Source: a virus
IMG/VR virus record: IMGVR_UViG_3300008113_000334
Location: 1-48,176 of that record
Direction: 5' to 3' (one strand)
Length of the DNA stretch: 48,176 nt
Shown here: positions 15,770 through 24,900 of the stretch, piece after piece
How positions within the stretch are numbered: position 1 is the stretch's first letter
Layout of the letters: every line of letters starts with the position of its first letter
Made by a program: the position numbers and the translations under genes
The notes under the pieces: model-generated
Seen by the model: only the letters and a program-made list of their open reading frames with translations
Database searches by the model: none
What the model was told of the DNA's origin: nothing

Positions 15770-16900
15770 ATGTCAGAACAAAATAATACAGATCTTCAAA
15801 AGTCTTTTAATCATCCCACAGGTGATGGCGTTGCCGTATCAGGTGGAATTGGTGGTGCAGTAGCACAAGGACCTGATGGAAATCTATCTCCAGCAGCTTC
15901 GCTTGGTAACATTGCCACAGCAAACTATGGACTAACAACTGGACCAAACGCAGTAAATCCAACTGGTACACCAGGTGGTATTCTAGCTCCAGAGCAAGCA
16001 CGTCGCTTCATTGATTACGTATGGGATGCAACTGTCCTCGCTAAAGATGGCCGTAGAGTCACAATGAGAGCTAACACAATGGAACTTGAGAAGGTTAACG
16101 TTGGAGAGCGTGTCATTCGTGCAGCAGCACAGGCACAGCCTACATTTGAAAATGCAGGTGCAACATTCTCTAAGGTTGAGCTTACAACCAAGAAGATTCG
16201 TCTTGATTGGGAAGTTTCAACAGAAGCACTTGAAGACAATATTGAAGGCGCAGCATTGGAAGATCATCTAGTTCGCTTGATGACAAATGCTTTTGCTAAC
16301 GACATTGAAGACCTTGCCATTAATGGTACAGGTTCAGGAAGCAACGCATTCCTTAATATCATGGAAGGCTTTGTTAGCAAAGTAACTACAGATGGAGATG
16401 CACACGAAGCAATTGTTACAGTTGCTGATAATGCATGGACACCAGAAGTTATGCAGGATATCATTCTTGCAATGCCACGTAAGTACCGTGCAATCAAGAA
16501 CAACCTAAAGTTCTATGCTGGTACAGATGCATTCCAAGGTATCGTTAAGAACAACGGTACACTTGCTGATGCAGTTGCAGAAGCATTTGCAGGACAGATC
16601 GCAGGATCAACACAAGCAAATCGTCAGGCTTACCTAGATGGTGGAGCTCAGACATTTGGTGGAGCACGTACAACACGTGTTCTTGGTGTTGACGTTCAGG
16701 AAGTTCCATACTACCCAGCAGGTTATGTAGACCTTACATTCCCTTCAAACCGTGTATGGGGATTCCAGCGTGATATCACTGTAAACCGTACCTACCAGCC
16801 AAAGAAGGACACAATTGAATACACAGTATTCGTCCGTTTTGGTCTTCAGTGGGAAGAGCTTGATGCAGTTGCTTACGCAGACGCAGCATCAGAATCATAA
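15770..16900 (+). CDS. Major capsid protein (HK97 fold)
   Basis: This is a 376-residue HK97-type capsid protein. Its Gly/Ala-rich N-arm (about residues 1-70) contains GGILAPEQARRFIDYVWDAT, followed by the E-loop and spine segments with VELTTKKIRLDWEVSTEALED, and a C-terminal RTYQPKKDTIEYTVFVRFGL strand typical of the P-domain end. ATG 15770 is chosen because AGGAGGTGA is immediately upstream; the GTG at 15761 overlaps this ribosome binding site. The gene lies after protease/scaffold and is followed by a strong hairpin terminator, the classic order. Arginine codons are mostly CGT, in line with high expression. Confidence 0.93.
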   Translation: MSEQNNTDLQKSFNHPTGDGVAVSGGIGGAVAQGPDGNLSPAASLGNIATANYGLTTGPNAVNPTGTPGGILAPEQARRFIDYVWDATVLAKDGRRVTMRANTMELEKVNVGERVIRAAAQAQPTFENAGATFSKVELTTKKIRLDWEVSTEALEDNIEGAALEDHLVRLMTNAFANDIEDLAINGTGSGSNAFLNIMEGFVSKVTTDGDAHEAIVTVADNAWTPEVMQDIILAMPRKYRAIKNNLKFYAGTDAFQGIVKNNGTLADAVAEAFAGQIAGSTQANRQAYLDGGAQTFGGARTTRVLGVDVQEVPYYPAGYVDLTFPSNRVWGFQRDITVNRTYQPKKDTIEYTVFVRFGLQWEELDAVAYADAASES

Positions 16901-16917
16901 TCTCTGATTATACGACG

Positions 16918-16946
16918 AGGAGGGTAGAGAAATCTGCCCTCCTTTG
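16918..16946 (+). terminator. Intrinsic terminator after the capsid gene
   Basis: An 11-bp stem pairs AGGAGGGTAGA (16918-16928) with TCTGCCCTCCT (16933-16943) around a GAAA loop, with one U-G pair. It is followed by a short TTTGT rather than a long T-tract, so termination may be partial. It lies 17 nt after the capsid stop. Confidence 0.8.
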
Positions 16947-16954
16947 TCATATTC

Positions 16955-16963
16955 TGATATAAT
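16955..16963 (+). promoter_or_regulatory. Extended -10 promoter TGATATAAT for the gene at 16980
   Basis: Located just after the capsid terminator. The predicted start near 16970 coincides with GGAGG, leaving a 10-nt leader before the ATG. Confidence 0.6.
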
Positions 16964-16979
16964 AGCAGTGGAGGTCACA

Positions 16980-17318
16980 ATGTCATTAATAGATGAATTA
17001 AATAACAAGACTGTATTTGAGCTAAGATCTTATGCAAAGAAAAACAATATTGACCTATTCGGGGTAAGCACAAAAAAAGATATATTAGAAGTAATTTTTA
17101 GTTTTGTACCAAGAGAAACAAAAGATCCAGTAGTTAAAGAAAAAACACCAACAGAAAAGGTTGCTATATATTCATTGCGTAACATGAGCTGGAATGGTGT
17201 TGGAGAGTTGACTAAGGGCTATAACATAGTCACTGTAGAGGAGGCTGAAAAATGGGTAACAAACAAGTCCGTTCGTACAGCCACCCCAGAAGAAGTGAAG
17301 AGAGCATACGGTAAATAA
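16980..17318 (+). CDS. Neck-region protein with SAP/Rho-N-like N-terminus
   Basis: This 112-residue protein has an N-terminal helix-extended-helix segment (about residues 10-40: VFELRSYAKKNNIDL then TKKDILEVI) typical of SAP- or Rho-N-like nucleic-acid-binding modules. The C-terminal half, with YSLRNMSWNGVGEL and EEAEKWVTNKSVRTATPEEV, resembles a small protein found after the capsid gene in other actinobacterial phages, by recollection. ATG 16980 has GGAGG five bases upstream; an earlier TTG at 16944 is inside the terminator region and is unlikely. Its place after the capsid suggests a head-tail joining or DNA-contact role. Confidence 0.65.
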   Translation: MSLIDELNNKTVFELRSYAKKNNIDLFGVSTKKDILEVIFSFVPRETKDPVVKEKTPTEKVAIYSLRNMSWNGVGELTKGYNIVTVEEAEKWVTNKSVRTATPEEVKRAYGK

Positions 17319-17321
17319 CCC

Positions 17322-18284
17322 ATGGAAGCTTTAAGAGTCCCACCATATCCTATTCTTATTACGTATACCGTCGCAGAACCAAATACGGAACATATAGTAG
17401 AAATCATGGATAAAGATAGAAATGATATTCTTGCAGAGTATGAGGTAGACTCTTCTGCAGATTCAAAGATTGCCATAGAGGTTTCTGGAGATCTTACTAA
17501 ATATGACGATAGCTACTACTTGGTTGTTTATCAGGAACTAAGAGAGCAAGATTCAATAGTAGTTGAAGATAACCTAGAAATTAAAAGACCTTACGTTAAT
17601 CCTCAAAAGCTTGGAACTACTGCATCAGAAATAGCTGAGTACGCACAGTATGAAAGAATAGCAAGAGCAATCATTGACTCTGTAACTGGTGGATTTTATT
17701 ATAAAGTAGAGTGGCTTGATACCACTGGACAAGCTACTGACTACCTACCTATCTGGGACAGAGTTTACAAAATCTTACAAGCTTATGAAAACTCATCTTT
17801 AGTTTATGATGCAAGCCTAGCAGAACCTGTTCTTGGTGAATGGTCATACGATCTAAGTAAAGATAAAACTGCCATTGTTAAAAATGCACAAACAACAGGT
17901 CTAATTGAAAATAGGTCTCAGCAAAAAGGTTTAAACCTTCAGGTTGCTCCATCAGATTCATTTAATGTTTACGATACAGACTACAGTGAAAACGCATATA
18001 CATTTTCTACTGGAGTAGCATTTCCAGAAGGATGGGACTACTTGTTCCTACTTGAAACGGGATATAAGGTTGTTCCACATGACATTTATGAAGCAGCAAT
18101 GATGCTAATTGAAGATATTAAATGTGGCAAAATAGATTATTATAAGAGATATGTAACTGCCTACAATACAGAACAATTTAAGATTCAGTTTGATAAGACA
18201 GTTCTAAGTGGTACTGGAAACATGCTAGTTGATAAGATCCTTGATAAATACACACAGTCTATTACAAGAATTGGTATTCTTTAA
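17322..18284 (+). CDS. Head-tail connector (adaptor-type) protein
   Basis: This 320-residue protein is assigned by position, as the first long gene after the capsid block and before head-closure and tail-terminator genes. The N-terminal part (1-90) is beta-rich and resembles an immunoglobulin-like module; the middle, with SEIAEYAQYERIARAIIDSV, forms the helical core typical of gp6-like adaptors, which also begin with helices that pack on the portal. C-terminal helices contain VPHDIYEAAMMLIEDIKCG, which also fits. It starts 4 nt after the upstream gene and ends in a TAATG overlap. It is larger than usual adaptors. Confidence 0.65.
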   Translation: MEALRVPPYPILITYTVAEPNTEHIVEIMDKDRNDILAEYEVDSSADSKIAIEVSGDLTKYDDSYYLVVYQELREQDSIVVEDNLEIKRPYVNPQKLGTTASEIAEYAQYERIARAIIDSVTGGFYYKVEWLDTTGQATDYLPIWDRVYKILQAYENSSLVYDASLAEPVLGEWSYDLSKDKTAIVKNAQTTGLIENRSQQKGLNLQVAPSDSFNVYDTDYSENAYTFSTGVAFPEGWDYLFLLETGYKVVPHDIYEAAMMLIEDIKCGKIDYYKRYVTAYNTEQFKIQFDKTVLSGTGNMLVDKILDKYTQSITRIGIL

Positions 18285-18730
18285 TGCAATGCGAAGCAAC
18301 AGATTTTATGTACCCTATGCTTGCAGACATCTACTATCCAATAGTTGATCAAGGAGCATACGGTAACTTAAAAAAGCAATGGATTCTTGATAGGTCTATA
18401 GCTTGTAATTTTGGTCCAACTGGTCAATCTGCTTCAGAAGAAGTAAAGCCAAATGTTAATATCAGCAAAGAAAATATTTTACTTGGTAGGACAAAGACTG
18501 ACCTTCGTATAGCCTCTAATAATGCAAGAAACTCAATTACAAATGTTGTAGTTACAAATCTTAGAACACAACAGCAAAGTAATATATACATGGAAACATC
18601 TGGAACAAGAGATGGAAAATCTACGCTTTATGAAATAGCATCAAGCGAGGCTGTAGTAGGTCCATTTGGAAATGTTGAATACTATAAGGTTGTATTGCGA
18701 AGATCAGAGAATCAGGCAAGTGATCTATAA
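18284..18730 (+). CDS. Putative head-closure (stopper) protein
   Basis: This 148-residue beta-rich protein has no unambiguous motif. Length, position between the adaptor and the HK97-gp10-like protein, and TAATG overlaps on both sides fit the head-closure protein that caps the connector and holds DNA. An early stretch (MQCEATDFMYPMLADIYYP) is unusual in carrying a Cys near the start. The assignment is by synteny; a structure prediction showing a SPP1 gp16-like barrel would confirm it. Confidence 0.5.
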   Translation: MQCEATDFMYPMLADIYYPIVDQGAYGNLKKQWILDRSIACNFGPTGQSASEEVKPNVNISKENILLGRTKTDLRIASNNARNSITNVVVTNLRTQQQSNIYMETSGTRDGKSTLYEIASSEAVVGPFGNVEYYKVVLRRSENQASDL

Positions 18731-19401
18731 TGAAAGTCATAATGAATGATACTATATTTAAACAAGAAATGAAAAATATCATAGATTACTCTGTTGGATT
18801 TTTAGACGGTATCAAAGCAGGAAAAACAAAGTTTTTGAACAATATTGGAATAATGACAAAAGAATTACTAGAAGAATATATTGACACAAATGCCAGGGTA
18901 AATCCAAGAGCACTACACCATATATATGAATGGTCTAAAGTGGGAAGTCCTGATGCACGTCTATATGATATAAACTACACAATAAGCAACCTTGGCCTTT
19001 CGTTTGTGTCAACGATGAAGCAATCAACATCAATTAAGGATGGCTCATCAGTACCTTTTTATAATAAGGCTAAAATTATGGAACAAGGAACTCCAGTAAC
19101 CATTAGACCAACAAGATCAAGCGTGTTGGTTTTTGAAGATGGTGGAGAAACATTCTTTACTAAAGGCGAGGTTGTAGTAGATTCACCTGGAGGAATAGAG
19201 ACCACAGGCTCTTTTCAAAAAGTTGTAGACACATTTTTTAATAGATATTTTACACAAGCATTTTTAAAAACAAGCGGTTTGTATGAATACTTAAGCAACC
19301 CACAAGTCTATAAAAGAAATTTAGCATCAGGAAAATCAATGGGCAGATCAAAAGGTTTGCAGGTTGGTTATAGATGGATAGCGAATGCGGGGATTAGATA
19401 A
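18730..19401 (+). CDS. Putative neck/tail completion protein (HK97 gp10-like position)
   Basis: This 223-residue protein has a helical N-terminus (residues 10-60) and a beta-rich centre containing a Val-Thr-Ile-Arg-Pro-Thr-Arg strand and an FFTKGEVVVDSPGG segment, followed by a helical stretch ending in a basic tail. Such a plan fits HK97 gp10-type neck proteins, though it is longer than those (about 140-170 residues). A second in-frame ATG at 18742 is possible, but ATG 18730 forms a TAATG overlap. It overlaps the tail terminator gene as TAATG. Assigned mainly by gene order. Confidence 0.5.
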   Translation: MKVIMNDTIFKQEMKNIIDYSVGFLDGIKAGKTKFLNNIGIMTKELLEEYIDTNARVNPRALHHIYEWSKVGSPDARLYDINYTISNLGLSFVSTMKQSTSIKDGSSVPFYNKAKIMEQGTPVTIRPTRSSVLVFEDGGETFFTKGEVVVDSPGGIETTGSFQKVVDTFFNRYFTQAFLKTSGLYEYLSNPQVYKRNLASGKSMGRSKGLQVGYRWIANAGIR

Positions 19402-20027
19402 TGGCTAATGATTCACTTTTAAATACACCTGTTTTATGGATTAATAAATATCTTGAAGACAAAATTACTTTACTAACCAATATTGAGATTCCCTTATTTC
19501 CATCAACCCCCTCAATACTAGATGACCTAACTGGGTCATTTCCAGCAGCTGGAGTTATGGGCACATGGGATAGACTTGTAAAGATGAACCGTAAAACTCT
19601 GCCACACATTAAAGGTGAGCAAATACTATATTATTTTTATGCTACTGCAGAAAATACCATAGAAAATATGGTTCAAATACAAGAGGCCGTTCTTAGACTT
19701 ATGGATCGCCTAGATGAAACAGCAGAAGAAGTAAACAATTGGTGCTCAAATAGAGCTATAAATATAGGTACAGAAGCAAACCCAGACTTAATAGAAAACA
19801 TGTTCTACTTTCATAACTTTAAAATATACCAACTTGAAGAGACAAGAGATATTATAGACTTTGGCACTGCCCGTACTTATGGTGGAAATAAGATAATTAT
19901 TGATTTTGAGTACCACCAGATGCCAGAACTAACCTCAAATAACTGGTCTCCAGAGACACCCCCTTCTAGTGGGCAGGGCTATGAGGTTGCATCAATAAAC
20001 GGAAAGACTAAAAGAATAGTTATATAA
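19401..20027 (+). CDS. Putative tail terminator protein
   Basis: This 208-residue protein lies directly before the tail tube gene, the usual place for the tail terminator that caps the tail and joins it to the head. The N-terminal half contains the helix-strand alternation expected of the terminator fold (NKYLEDKITLLTNIEI then LYYFYATAENTIENMVQIQE). The C-terminal extension after about residue 150 is longer than in minimal terminators. The start overlaps the upstream gene as TAATG. It is followed by a leader and promoter for the tail tube gene. Synteny-based call. Confidence 0.55.
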   Translation: MANDSLLNTPVLWINKYLEDKITLLTNIEIPLFPSTPSILDDLTGSFPAAGVMGTWDRLVKMNRKTLPHIKGEQILYYFYATAENTIENMVQIQEAVLRLMDRLDETAEEVNNWCSNRAINIGTEANPDLIENMFYFHNFKIYQLEETRDIIDFGTARTYGGNKIIIDFEYHQMPELTSNNWSPETPPSSGQGYEVASINGKTKRIVI

Positions 20028-20032
20028 AAGGC

Positions 20033-20041
20033 TGTTATAAT
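20033..20041 (+). promoter_or_regulatory. Extended -10 promoter TGTTATAAT for the tail tube gene
   Basis: Predicted start near 20048 leaves a 57-nt leader. The promoter end overlaps a small inverted repeat TTGTTT...AAACAA (20041-20057), so the transcript could begin within a weak hairpin. Confidence 0.55.
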
Positions 20042-20104
20042 TGTTTTGAGGAAACAAAACGCCGTACAACTTAATATATACCCTAATAGAAAGAGGTAAA
20101 ATAA

Positions 20105-20740
20105 ATGGCATACAGTCGTGGAACTAATACCAACATTATCGTTGGTGCAGCTGCACTTTTTATTGCAGATGGAGTTCTGACTCCAGCAACACTGGAGACA
20201 GCAGTATCAAATGAATCATTTAGAGAAACTCTCGCAGATGATGCATTTTATACAAACGTAGGTTACACCATGAACGGTCTTGAATTGCAGTTCCAACCTG
20301 ATTTCGGTGAAGTACAGGTTGACCAACTTCTTGACGTTGCTAAGCTTTACAAGCAAGGAATGCAGGTAAATCTTGCTACAGCATTTGCTGAAGCAACTCT
20401 AGAGAACTTGCTTTACGCATTGGCATCAAATGATACACAGCTTTCAGGAACCAAGTCATCATCAACAGGAAGAGCTCTTAACCTTTCTGCAGGTGAAATT
20501 GGAGAATGTCCAGTTGAGCGTGGTATCGTTGCAGTAGGACCAGGAACTGGTGACTGCGAAGATTCAGCATACGTAGAGCGTGTTTACACAGCTTATCGTG
20601 CACTCTCAATTGAGAATGTAACAGTATCTGCAAAGCGTGATGAGGCTTCAATGTTTGAAGTTTCATTCCGTCTTCTTCCAGATGACTCATCTGGTTCATA
20701 TGGTAAGATCGTTGATCGTACTTGGACACTAGGTTCATAA
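20105..20740 (+). CDS. Major tail tube protein
   Basis: This 211-residue protein is assigned as the tail tube subunit. It is located before the tail chaperones and tape measure, has an own promoter upstream, and is followed by a strong terminator, as expected for a highly expressed structural gene. The sequence is beta-rich, with GYTMNGLELQFQPDFGEVQVDQLLDVAK suggesting the long loop and helix of tube proteins and a C-terminal strand ending in RTWTLGS. AGAGG precedes the ATG. Codon use (mostly CGT for arginine) resembles the capsid gene. No additional Ig-like domain is seen. Confidence 0.8.
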   Translation: MAYSRGTNTNIIVGAAALFIADGVLTPATLETAVSNESFRETLADDAFYTNVGYTMNGLELQFQPDFGEVQVDQLLDVAKLYKQGMQVNLATAFAEATLENLLYALASNDTQLSGTKSSSTGRALNLSAGEIGECPVERGIVAVGPGTGDCEDSAYVERVYTAYRALSIENVTVSAKRDEASMFEVSFRLLPDDSSGSYGKIVDRTWTLGS

Positions 20741-20759
20741 TAACTTAATAATACGACTT

Positions 20760-20795
20760 AGCCCACCTCATAACGAGGTGGGCTTTGTTGTTTTT
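20760..20795 (+). terminator. Intrinsic terminator after the tail tube gene
   Basis: A perfect 10-bp stem AGCCCACCTC (20760-20769) and GAGGTGGGCT (20775-20784) flank a five-base loop ATAAC, followed by TTTGTTGTTTTT. This is the best terminator in the window. Confidence 0.92.
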
Positions 20796-20796
20796 G

Positions 20797-20805
20797 TGGT
20801 AAACT
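20797..20805 (+). promoter_or_regulatory. Extended -10-like promoter TGGTAAACT with 3-nt leader
   Basis: The element follows the terminator directly. It predicts +1 at 20812 and a 3-nt leader before the ATG at 20815. The hexamer TAAACT has two differences from TATAAT. Confidence 0.45.
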
Positions 20806-20814
20806 TAATATACT

Positions 20815-21531
20815 ATGGCTACAGAGATATATAAAACAAAAAATATTTACTTATTTGACGGTACAGAGGTAGAAACCATGCCGTTAAAAATTAAATATTT
20901 ACGAGAATTCATGGATGCTTTTAAGCATATAAAAGAAACTAAAAATGATGATGAGGCAATGCGGGTTTTATTAGAGTGCACAAGAATTGCAATGAAACAA
21001 TATTATCCAAAGATATCTTCTAGTATAGAAGATTTAGAAGATAATATAGACATGCCAACTGTACACGAAATACTAGACATTGCTGGAAATATTAAAATAG
21101 GCGATGATGAAGAGTCTGATGTTAAAGAGCAGGCACAAAAAGTTGATCCAGGCCCATCATGGGAAGAGTTTGATTTAGCAAAGCTAGAATCAGAGGTATT
21201 TTTACTGGGTATATGGAAAGACTACAAAGAGTTAGAAGCATCTTTATCTTTATCAGAAATAATGGCAATAATATCAAGCAAGAGAGAATTAGATTATCAA
21301 GAGAAAAAGTTCTTTGCAGCTATTCAAGGGGTAGATTTAGATGAAGCATCTGGGTCTGATCGTGGACAAAAAGAATGGGAAGATATGAAGGCTAGAATAT
21401 TTAGTAATGGAGCAACAAGTGATAGTAACGATGTCTTAGCACTACAGGGACAGAATGCTAAAAAAGCAGGGTTTGGAATTGGGATGGGTCTAGATTATGA
21501 AGATGCACGAGACCCATCTCTTATGGTATAA
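20815..21531 (+). CDS. Tail assembly chaperone, long form (G-T-like fusion in one frame)
   Basis: Tail chaperones coat the tape measure during tail assembly. This 238-residue protein has an N-terminal domain (1-100) homologous to the next gene product, sharing a DGTE start, a Pro-Leu-Lys-Ile segment and DNIDMPTVHEI near the end. It continues uninterrupted into a C-terminal domain (about 115-190) with FDLAKLESEVFLLGIWKDYKELE, which looks like the T-domain of lambda-type chaperones. Usually that long form needs a programmed frameshift; here it appears to be one continuous frame. Its message may be leaderless. The stop overlaps the promoter of the next gene. Confidence 0.75.
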   Translation: MATEIYKTKNIYLFDGTEVETMPLKIKYLREFMDAFKHIKETKNDDEAMRVLLECTRIAMKQYYPKISSSIEDLEDNIDMPTVHEILDIAGNIKIGDDEESDVKEQAQKVDPGPSWEEFDLAKLESEVFLLGIWKDYKELEASLSLSEIMAIISSKRELDYQEKKFFAAIQGVDLDEASGSDRGQKEWEDMKARIFSNGATSDSNDVLALQGQNAKKAGFGIGMGLDYEDARDPSLMV

Positions 21532-21532
21532 T
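21524..21532 (+). promoter_or_regulatory. Extended -10 promoter TGGTATAAT for the short chaperone
   Basis: Overlaps the ATG GTA TAA end of the upstream gene. Predicts +1 at 21539 and a 20-nt leader with GGGAGGG before the ATG at 21559. Confidence 0.6.
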
Positions 21533-21558
21533 TATCTAAACCTATGGGAGGGATCAAC

Positions 21559-21882
21559 ATGGCAACAACTGTGCATGAAGCGCAAAAGATCAAGCTAATT
21601 GATGGTACAGAAATAACTCTAAGACCGCTTAAAATTTCACTTTTGAGAAAGTTTATGGCAAAGTTTGAGGGTATAGCAGCAGTAGTAGATGATAACGAAA
21701 AGTCTATTGACCTGCTAATGGAATGTGTTCTAATTGCAATGGAGCAGTACAAGCCAGAGCTAGCTACAGACATTTCAGTACTTGAAGAGAACATTGATTT
21801 GCCTACCGTTTATGAGATTGTTGAAGTAGCTTCAGGAATTAAGATTTCTGATGCAGCAACAATGTTCAGCGGTAATGAATAA
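21559..21882 (+). CDS. Tail assembly chaperone, short form (G-like paralogue)
   Basis: This 107-residue protein is clearly homologous to the first 100 residues of the preceding gene product: both start MAT, then DGTE, PLKI, a LLMEC/LLECT segment and ENIDLPTVYEI/DNIDMPTVHEI. It stops where the long protein enters its T-like domain. No -1 or +1 reading-frame extension of useful length exists downstream, because the tape measure starts 24 nt later. The pair therefore looks like a duplicated gene supplying short and long forms separately. ATG 21559 has GGGAGGG upstream; the earlier ATG at 21544 lies within the ribosome binding region. Confidence 0.75.
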   Translation: MATTVHEAQKIKLIDGTEITLRPLKISLLRKFMAKFEGIAAVVDDNEKSIDLLMECVLIAMEQYKPELATDISVLEENIDLPTVYEIVEVASGIKISDAATMFSGNE

Positions 21883-21906
21883 TAACTAAATAAAGAGGTA
21901 TAGTGA

Positions 21907-24900
21907 ATGGCTGATACTCAGTCCAATATTCAAGTAAACATTGATACTGCTCAAGCACTTGCTAGTATCAAAAACTTGCAGAGACAGATATCAGCCTTTC
22001 ATTCCTCAATGGCTAAGGGTGGAGCTGCAGCTAATGCAGTTTCTACCCAGCTTCAGCAAACATTAATTAATTCAATAAACGCTACTGGTCAGTTTTCAGC
22101 AGGAATAAGAACAATAAGGACTACCACTGAATCTTTTACTAATAGCCTAGAAAAAAATAAATTCTCACTAGGAGAATATTTTAGATACGCTGGTGGTGCA
22201 ACAAAAACTTTCGGCAGACTATTTAAGACTGAACATGACACCATAAATAAAGTAGCAAGAGAAAATGTAAAAGATTTACAAACACAGTATATTCGTCTAG
22301 GTCGTGATGCTAGCGGAGCAATGAGGTCAATTGCTGTTAGACCTCTAGCTCTTGATATGACTGATCTTGGAACAAGAACACAGATAGCTGCTCAAAAGCA
22401 AGCAATCTTAAATCAACTTTTAAAACAAGGATCAACCAACCTTCTTAACTTTGGTAAAAATACCCAATGGGCAGGACGCCAGCTTATGGTTGGTTTTACA
22501 TTGCCACTTATTGCAGTTGGATCTGCTGCTTCCAAAACATTCATGGATATGGAAACACAGGCTATTAGATTTAAGAAGGTCTATGGAGATTTATTTACAC
22601 CCACTGGAGAATCACAGCAAGCATTAAAGGATATTCAAGAGCTGGGTAAAGAGTTTACTAAATATGGTATTGCAGTTTCAACAACCGTTGGTCTAGCAGC
22701 AGAAGCTGCAGCAGCAGGCTTTAAAGGTGTTGATCTACAAAGACAGACAGCAGCAGCAACCAGACTTTCTATTCTTGGTCAGGTAGAAAGCCAAAAAGCA
22801 CTTGAAACAACTATTGCATTACAAAATGCTTTCTCAATGTCTTCGGAAAATCTTGCGGAATCAATTGACTTTCTTAACGCAGTAGAAAACCAAACAGTAC
22901 TTTCTCTTGATGACATTTCAACAGCTATTCCAAAAGCAGCTCCAGTTGTTCAACAACTTGGTGGTGATGTTAAAGATTTAGCTTTCCTTATGACTGCTAT
23001 GAAGGAAGGTGGAATTAATGCATCAGAAGGTGCTAACGCACTTAAGTCAGGACTTGCATCTTTAATTAATCCAACTGGCAAAGCAAACGATATGCTTTTG
23101 AGTTTTGGAATTAATGCAAAAAAGATAGTTTTAGATAATAAGGGTGATCTTAAGAAAACTGTTGTTGAATTTGCAACAGCTTTGAACATGCTTGATCCAC
23201 TTAATAGAGCTCAAGCCATTGAGCAAATGTTTGGAAAGTTTCAGTTTGCACGTCTTTCTACACTATTTGCAAACGTAACAAAAGAAGGAACTCAAGCATC
23301 TCGTGTTCTTGATTTAGCTGGAGCTTCAGTTCAAGAACTTGCAGGTTTGGCAGAAAAAGAATTAGGCATGACTTCAGAGTCTGCTATGAATAAATTTAAG
23401 GGTGCTGTTGAAAATCTAAAGCTATCTCTTATTCCGCTTGGAGAACAATTCTTAAAAGCAGTAACACCAATTGCTGAATTTATTACAAAAGTATTAGACA
23501 AGTTTAATGGTTTTAGTGATAATACTAAAAAGATTATAGTTGTACTTACTGGAATAGTTGCAGGCCTTGGACCAGTCTTGTTGATGACAGTTGGTTTAGT
23601 CATGAACGGTCTTGCAAATATGATTAAACTTTTTGCATTTTTAAAGTCAGCATTTAATAGAACTGGGCAGGCAACTGCAATTCTAGGAACTGAAGTTCAA
23701 TACATGACTACTGAGCAAAGAAATGCAGCAGCAGTTGCAGCATCTCTTGATCAGGTTCACGTTAAACTTTCACAAACATTTACCTCTGAAGCAGCAGCAG
23801 TTAATGCACTAACACGAGCATATCAAAGAGCAATTGCTGCTCAGTCACAATTTGTTCCAGTAGCCCCACCAATTACTCGTGGACCAATTAAAAAGTTTGC
23901 AGACGGAAGACCATTAACCGTTGGCGGTACAGGAAATAGAGATTCTGAACTAGCACTCTTGATGCCTGGAGAGACAGTAATACCAACAAAGATGAGTAAA
24001 AAATATGGTCCACTTATTAATGCAATGATTGCAGGAAACATACCTGGATATGAATTTGGAAAAGAAGACGGAACCCCTGGAGCATTTTCTTTTGGTGGAA
24101 AAGAATTTCCAGTAAGACAAGCCTCAATTCCTTCAGTAAGAAGATTTATAGCAGAAATACAACAACTAGGCGCTGCAGTCTCTAACATTGATGATGTTAT
24201 ATTTAAAGTACTAGAAGATATGACATCGGAACTTGAAAAAGGTGCAACGATTACTAAGGACGGCCTTAAAAAAGCTATGGCGGCCACTAATGTAACTGAA
24301 TTAGCAAAAAGCACAAAGGCAGTACAAGGCAGTTTTGAAGGAAATGCTGGCGCAGTCATGGCTCATGGATTGCCTAAAATTACACTAACTCCAGAACAAG
24401 TAAGCGCATTTGAAGGTACAACAATGGGAACAAGACTGGAAAGAAGAATTCCAGGTGCACCAGTAACTGGATTAAGCAATATGGTGTTTCCAATGCCAGC
24501 TGCATTTAATCAAGACAGAATGACTGGAGCAGAAGGTGCACAGTGGATAGGTCAAAATAGAACAAGATTTACAGGAGATTTTGCTGCACAGGCAGGCCTT
24601 GATCCAAACGATCCAGACTTACTTAGATTTGGAACTGCAGTTGGAAAGGCGCTAAAGTCTGCAGCATATAGAGGTGTAGTTGTAACTCAAGAAGATTTTG
24701 AAAGAATAATTAGTCAGGCACTGGAAAAAGAAATATTTGATGTTGGAAAAAATACTTCTACTGCAGTTAAAACAGCTTTTGCAGATGCAAAAAAAGTTTC
24801 TACACTTATGTTCCCAACCATATCCAAATCTGGAAGAACGGGTTATGATAGAGTTGCTGTTCCAGAGGATATGCGAGGAACAACCGTAGCTGCTATACCA

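Noticed and set aside
21544-21882. Programmed frameshift in the short tail chaperone.
   Set aside because: No room for a T-domain in another frame before the tape measure start at 21907, and no convincing slippery heptamer was seen.
23841-24359. Long minus-strand open frames, such as those within the tape measure (23841-24359, 24951-25517).
   Set aside because: They lie opposite strongly supported genes, have no ribosome binding sites and contain composition expected from the reverse complement of Ala/Gly-rich coding sequence.
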